This document shows, one piece after another, positions 7,501 through 9,519 of a DNA stretch of 9,519 bases (position 1 is the stretch's first letter; every line of letters starts with the position of its first letter). The DNA is from an uncultured Planctomycetaceae bacterium. Its GTDB lineage: Bacteria > Planctomycetota > Planctomycetia > Pirellulales > Pirellulaceae. A program made the translations under genes and the position numbers. A model generated the notes under the pieces. The model ran no database searches. It had not been told where the DNA came from and saw nothing but the letters and a program-made list of their open reading frames with translations. The stretch is from assembly GCA_903921945.1 (NCBI GenBank), contig CAIXSC010000097.1, positions 1 through 9,519 of the forward strand, read 5' to 3'.

Positions 7501-8262
7501 CTCCGGCCCCAGTGCGCAATTCATGCCAACCGCCAACAGCGGGAAATGGGAAACCGAATTCCAAAAAGCCTCGACCGACTGGCTGGAAACGAACGTCACC
7601 CCCGCTTGGTTGAAGGTGCCCGAGACAACCACGGGCACCCGCGTGCCGCGATCCTCGAAGCATTTCGCGATCGCGAACAGGCAGGCCTTCAAATTCAACG
7701 TGTCGATCACGGTCTCCGGCAACAACAGATCGACACCGCCATCCAGCAACGCGGCCACCTGTTCGTAATACGACTCGACCATCTGCTCGTAGGTCACCGC
7801 GCGATAACTGGGATCGTCGACCTTCGTCGAGATGGTCATCTGTTTCGCGGTGGGACCGATGGAACCGGCCACGAACCGCGGTCGTTTGTCGCCTGAGCGC
7901 CCCAGCAGTTCGACGGCCCGCCGCGCGCATTTCGCCGCCGCCAAATTGATCTCGCGGACCAGTTCGGGAGCCAAGGCGAATTCATCCATCCCGATCGAAC
8001 TGGCGCCAAAGGTGTTCGTTTCGACGATATCCGCGCCCGCTTCCAGATACTTGCGGTGAATCTCCGTAATCTGGTCAGGGCAGGTGAGGCAGAGAATGTC
8101 GGAAAAACGACTCAGATCTTTCGGATGGTCGCGAAACCGCGCGCCGCGCACCGCGGCGTCGTCCAGCCGAAGCGCTTGGATCATCGTGCCCATGGCTCCG
8201 TCGAGCACCAGGATCCGTTTGTCGAGCAATTCCTCGAGCATCGCGGCGGAAGAGAGGCTCAT
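4570..8262 (-). CDS. metH: Cobalamin-dependent methionine synthase MetH
   Basis: MetH transfers the methyl group of 5-methyltetrahydrofolate to homocysteine through cobalamin, giving methionine and tetrahydrofolate in the cytosol. The product has 1230 aa, close to E. coli MetH (1227), with all four modules. The homocysteine domain (about 10-330) has LVLDGAMGTMIQ and zinc ligands C249, C312 and C313 (VGGCCGT). The pterin domain begins around 357 (TMVGERTNVTGSRAF). The cobalamin cap and Rossmann domains (about 656-890) include DVHDIGKN (762-769), whose H764 is the lower axial cobalt ligand, and GLSGLITPS. The reactivation domain (about 910-1230) has the S-adenosylmethionine site RPAHGYPACPDHTEK (1138-1152) and ESFAMYPAASVSG. 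The ATG at 8262 is chosen because it leaves a normal length before LVLDGAMGT. An in-frame ATG at 8349 would add 29 residues with no visible homology; neither has a strong Shine-Dalgarno site. The gene diverges from the plus-strand gene at 8587. No missing catalytic residues were seen. Confidence 0.97.
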   Translation of the reverse strand: MSLSSAAMLEELLDKRILVLDGAMGTMIQALRLDDAAVRGARFRDHPKDLSRFSDILCLTCPDQITEIHRKYLEAGADIVETNTFGASSIGMDEFALAPELVREINLAAAKCARRAVELLGRSGDKRPRFVAGSIGPTAKQMTISTKVDDPSYRAVTYEQMVESYYEQVAALLDGGVDLLLPETVIDTLNLKACLFAIAKCFEDRGTRVPVVVSGTFNQAGVTFVSSQSVEAFWNSVSHFPLLAVGMNCALGPELMRPHLEELSQVSTTRISCYPNAGLPNEMGQYDLGPERMAEMVGEFARNGWLNIVGGCCGTTPAHIRAIADRVANIKPHRPHATSPWLRLSGTLPFAMRPETTFTMVGERTNVTGSRAFANLVRNGKYEEAVEIARQQVANGASIIDINMDDALLDGPAAMTKFLNLLAGEREVAQVPVMIDSSRWEVLEAGLRCVQGKAIVNSLSLKDGEDEFLRRARLVRRYGAAAVVMAFDEGGQAVEADHKVRICQRAYKLLTERAGFPAEDIIFDPNILTVATGIEEHNDYALHFIEATRRIKQTCPGARVSGGVSNISFSFRGNDLVREAMHAAFLYHAIRAGLDMGIVNAGQLAVYEEIPAELRDRVEDVLLNRRSDATERLIEYAAQVKGKGKAAAGEDLAWREEPLEKRLQHALLQGVDRFLEPDLEEARAKFGRCLRIIEGPLMDGMSVVGDLFGAGKMFLPQVVKSARVMKKAVAFLLPHMEREKAEAGETAQKARGKVLLATVKGDVHDIGKNIVGVVLGCNNFEVLDLGVMVPCEKILQTAIAESVDIIGLSGLITPSLDEMVHVAKEMERLGIERPLLIGGATTSAKHTAVKIAPKFRQPVVHVLDASRSVGVVEKLLSGTLRGDFVRENLRLQRQLVESYEKRQVTLAPYAEARAKAFRTDWNSVRIDRPSFLGPRVVRDIPLESLAPFIDWSPFFSSWELKGKFPRIFDDPTVGAHARELYDDARQLLDRVAGDRSLRAHAVYGFWPAAADGDDVVVYTDERREHELVRFFMLRQQWQRPGQNDFRSLADYIAPRDSGRQDYLGAFAVTAGDGADELAASFANQHDDYQAILVKSLADRLAEAAAEWLHKQARDEWGYGREEQLSAEDLIDERYRGIRPAHGYPACPDHTEKRTLFQLLDAPGRIGVRLTESFAMYPAASVSGLYFAHPEARYFAVDRLGRDQVEDYARRKGESLSAAERWLSPNLGYEV

Positions 8263-8415
8263 GGGCGAAATCGTTTCCCAAACGTTTAGCAGGTAGGAAG
8301 TTGTGATGGCCTGGAAACGCGTCGCGGCGACCTGACCCCACGCCGACATACGGAACTTGCAACCCCAAGCCCCCGAATGTTAACCCCTCGACCCAACTCC
8401 GAATAGCCAACGTCC

Positions 8416-8436
8416 GACCGGCCGCGATGGCCGGTC
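8416..8436. repeat. Perfect 8-bp inverted repeat upstream of metH
   Basis: The arms GACCGGCC and GGCCGGTC flank a 5-nt GCGAT loop. It lies about 155 bp upstream of the chosen metH start and about 150 bp upstream of the plus-strand start. No T-run follows on either strand, so it is not a terminator. It could be an operator dyad shared by the divergent genes or a hairpin in one leader. Confidence 0.6.
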
Positions 8437-8575
8437 ATCGACCGCCGCAACCGCCCGCCAATCCCGCCGGGTCAAGTTATTCGGCAAAGTCCACGTAAAG
8501 CTCAAGAACCGCACGACCGGAACCGATAACAACCGGGAATCGCCCCGTCGGCGGGATTCAGGTTCGCTCCTTGGC

Positions 8576-8581
8576 GAGGGA
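8576..8581 (+). promoter_or_regulatory. Ribosome binding site for the repeat-protein gene
   Basis: GAGGGA sits 5 nt before the ATG at 8587. It supports that frame over the overlapping ATG at 8582, which opens only about 58 codons, and over the Arg-rich overlapping frame. Confidence 0.65.
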
Positions 8582-8586
8582 ATGCC

Positions 8587-9519
8587 ATGGCCTATACCAC
8601 ACAATCCTCTCGGACTACCCAGGCTTCGCCGAATCGCGCAGCGCCTGGCGCTCCTCGCGCCGCCGTTCGTCGCGTCGCGCCGCCCGCCTCGCCAGCGGCC
8701 CCCGCGCCGCCAGCGGCGAATGGGACGGCGGGCACCGAACCGTATTATCGAGTCGCCGTGATCGCGCGCATTCCCGACTTTCATCAGTGCCCGGTGATGG
8801 CCAGTGGAACCGTAGCCAACTCAGGACGCGCTCCCAACACCATCCGACAGCCGATTCCGGGGAACGCGATCGAAGCCGCGCCGGTTTCAAACTCAGGCCC
8901 GCCCGCGCCCCATTTCACTTTTGCGAACTTGCCGCCAGCCGCCTCGCGACAAGTCCCGGCGACAAGGCCCATGACCGCCTCCCGTCCAGTCGAGGCGGCA
9001 CCGGACAGCGGGGCCGCCCGGGCCAGCGAGGCAATGCGGGCCAGCGAGGCAATGCGGGACATCGAGGCTGCTCGGGCTGTCGAGGCTGCTCGGGCTGTCG
9101 AGGCCGCTCGGGCTGTCGAGGCCGCTCGGGCTGTCGAGGCCGCGCGACCGGCGGTGCCCGTGCGTCCAGCCGAAGCGCCGCGCCCCGCTATTTCCATGCG
9201 GCCAGGTATTTCGACGCGTCCAGCCGAGCCTGCGCAGTCAACGACGCCGGCGGTGAGCGAACGCGGAAAAAGCCACGGAGACAACAGAGAAGAACGACGC
9301 GAAGAAAACCGGGGTGAACGACGCGAGCATCGACCGTCTGTGGCCACGGTCCCCCGCGTCATGGCGGACGTTGGCGAAACCGCTGCCCCTAGCCAGTTTG
9401 TGGAGGGTCGCCCGATCGCAGACGGTGGCCCGATCGCAGACGGTGGCTCGAACGCAGACGGTGGCTCGAACGCAGGGAAGGCCAGCGGAGGCCCGCCCAA
9501 TTCGGGGAAGGCCAGCGAA
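8587..9519 (+). CDS. Hypothetical Ala/Pro/Arg/Glu-rich repeat protein, probably disordered (3' end off the right edge)
   Basis: I do not recognise this protein. The frame runs for 311 codons from ATG 8587 to the window end without a stop. Residues 1-50 are Ala/Pro/Ser/Arg-rich (MAYTTQSSRTTQASPNRA) with no signal peptide. Residues 51-97 are the least repetitive part (YYRVAVIARIPDFHQCPVM), with the only Cys at 68, and could be a small folded segment. Residues 98-145 are Pro/Ala-rich. Residues 146-187 hold seven hexads of (A/D)xEA(A/M)R type, predicted helical. Residues 234-249 are a charged Arg/Glu cluster, 276-297 are (P/S)(I/N)ADGG repeats, and 297 onward is GKASGGPPNS then GKASE. This frame is preferred because it has the Shine-Dalgarno site, reaches the edge open, and its repeats are whole-codon units of simple composition. 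The overlapping plus frame is Arg/Ser-rich, and the antisense frame (9500-8784) is an Ala/Arg/Ser-rich mirror. The gene diverges from metH, which gives no functional hint. A scaffold or surface-associated role is only a guess. Confidence 0.7.
   Translation, partial: MAYTTQSSRTTQASPNRAAPGAPRAAVRRVAPPASPAAPAPPAANGTAGTEPYYRVAVIARIPDFHQCPVMASGTVANSGRAPNTIRQPIPGNAIEAAPVSNSGPPAPHFTFANLPPAASRQVPATRPMTASRPVEAAPDSGAARASEAMRASEAMRDIEAARAVEAARAVEAARAVEAARAVEAARPAVPVRPAEAPRPAISMRPGISTRPAEPAQSTTPAVSERGKSHGDNREERREENRGERREHRPSVATVPRVMADVGETAAPSQFVEGRPIADGGPIADGGSNADGGSNAGKASGGPPNSGKASE
9022..9147 (+). repeat. Seven tandem 18-bp repeats encoding (A/D)xEA(A/M)R hexads
   Basis: Seven exact 18-bp units follow without gaps. 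Two identical copies encode ASEAMR, one encodes DIEAAR and four encode AVEAAR. Near-identical DNA among the copies, with only GCT/GCC or GCT/GCG swaps in the AVEAAR units, suggests recent expansion by slippage. Glu and Arg spaced i to i+3 with Ala between would favour an amphipathic helix. Confidence 0.9.
9412..9477 (+). repeat. Tandem 18-bp repeats encoding (P/S)(I/N)ADGG
   Basis: Three full 18-bp units (9412, 9430, 9448) and a partial fourth encode PIADGG, PIADGG, SNADGG and SNAG. The core GCAGACGGTGG is identical in the three full copies. The Gly/Asp-rich product should be flexible. Confidence 0.85.
9475..9519 (+). repeat. Start of a 30-bp repeat, GKASGGPPNS, cut by the right edge
   Basis: GGGAAGGCCAGCG occurs at 9475-9487 and again at 9505-9517, 30 bp apart and in frame. 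This suggests a third repeat family (GKASGGPPNS then GKASE) that continues beyond the window. Only one and a half units are visible, so the period is provisional. Confidence 0.5.

Larger units (their letters stand above)
8263..8586. other. Divergent intergenic region between metH and the repeat-protein gene
   Basis: This 324-bp spacer must hold the promoters of both divergent genes. It contains a perfect 8-bp inverted repeat (8416-8436), an imperfect hairpin with arms GAATC (8537-8541) and GATTC (8555-8559), and the Shine-Dalgarno site at 8576-8581. Bases 8263-8349 are open in the metH frame but are more likely leader than coding. I looked for a cobalamin-riboswitch B12 box, a SAH-riboswitch core and SAM-riboswitch features on the metH strand and recognise none. 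No promoter hexamer pair is good enough to call. Confidence 0.6.

Noticed and set aside
4816..7896. Plus-strand frames opposite metH (for example 5680-6858) and the 399-codon minus-strand frame 6248-7447
   Set aside because: They are shadows of metH in other frames; MetH motifs run continuously through the region.
8263..8500. Cobalamin, SAH or SAM riboswitch upstream of metH
   Set aside because: I looked for the B12 box and the SAH and SAM core motifs on the minus strand and found no convincing match. A covariance-model search would settle it.
8380..8784. Minus-strand frames in the divergent spacer (134 codons here; also 8075-8410)
   Set aside because: They are Arg/Gly/Ser-rich with no recognisable domain, and they overlap metH or the repeat-protein gene in other frames.
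9022..9147. CRISPR-like array
   Set aside because: The 18-bp units are contiguous with no spacers and are in frame with coding sequence, so they are protein-coding tandem repeats.
8571..9317. Overlapping plus-strand frame, Arg/Ser/Gly/Cys-rich
   Set aside because: It starts from a TTG that overlaps the Shine-Dalgarno region of the 8587 gene. Its composition is that of a shifted frame of an Ala-rich gene, and it stops inside the open 8587 frame.
8784..9500. Minus-strand 238-codon frame opposite the repeat protein
   Set aside because: Its Ala/Arg/Ser/Pro repeats mirror the plus-strand repeats. The plus frame has the Shine-Dalgarno site and runs open to the edge, though the choice is not certain.

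Overview
The window is GC-rich and most likely comes from a member of the Planctomycetota, probably near the Pirellulales. This rests on the Ser/Thr kinase of the central gene. Its short helical N-terminus (a 'LTPFQAQALITGRP' segment just before 'LVLGNNVLLEKIGEGGMGEVFKA') is the arrangement I know from planctomycete kinases. Weak Shine-Dalgarno sites fit too. No marker gene confirms the assignment.

Layout: three genes lie on the minus strand and are read right to left. They are metH (8262 to 4570), a large protein kinase-Hsp70 fusion (4438 to 1511), and thiC (1429, running off the left edge). The gaps are 131 bp and 81 bp, so co-transcription is possible, most plausibly of the last two. A 324-bp divergent spacer (8263-8586) separates metH from a plus-strand gene that starts at 8587 and is still open at the right edge. 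That gene encodes an Ala/Pro/Arg/Glu-rich, probably disordered protein with in-frame tandem repeats. Both edge genes lack a stop codon inside the window.

Function: MetH is a complete four-module, B12-dependent methionine synthase. ThiC makes the pyrimidine half of thiamine by radical S-adenosylmethionine chemistry, so it consumes the S-adenosylmethionine whose precursor MetH supplies. The gene between them is the notable one. It joins an apparently active Hanks-type kinase, through a Gly/Ser/Lys linker, to an Hsp70 ATPase domain plus beta-type substrate-binding domain that stops at the first lid helix. The Hsp70 half keeps the nucleotide-binding motifs. It has changed the position matching the DnaJ-contact Arg167 of DnaK and the hydrophobic interdomain linker. 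It therefore looks like a kinase with a chaperone-derived sensor or targeting module rather than an ordinary foldase. No mobile elements, tRNA or rRNA genes, CRISPR arrays or recognisable riboswitches were seen.
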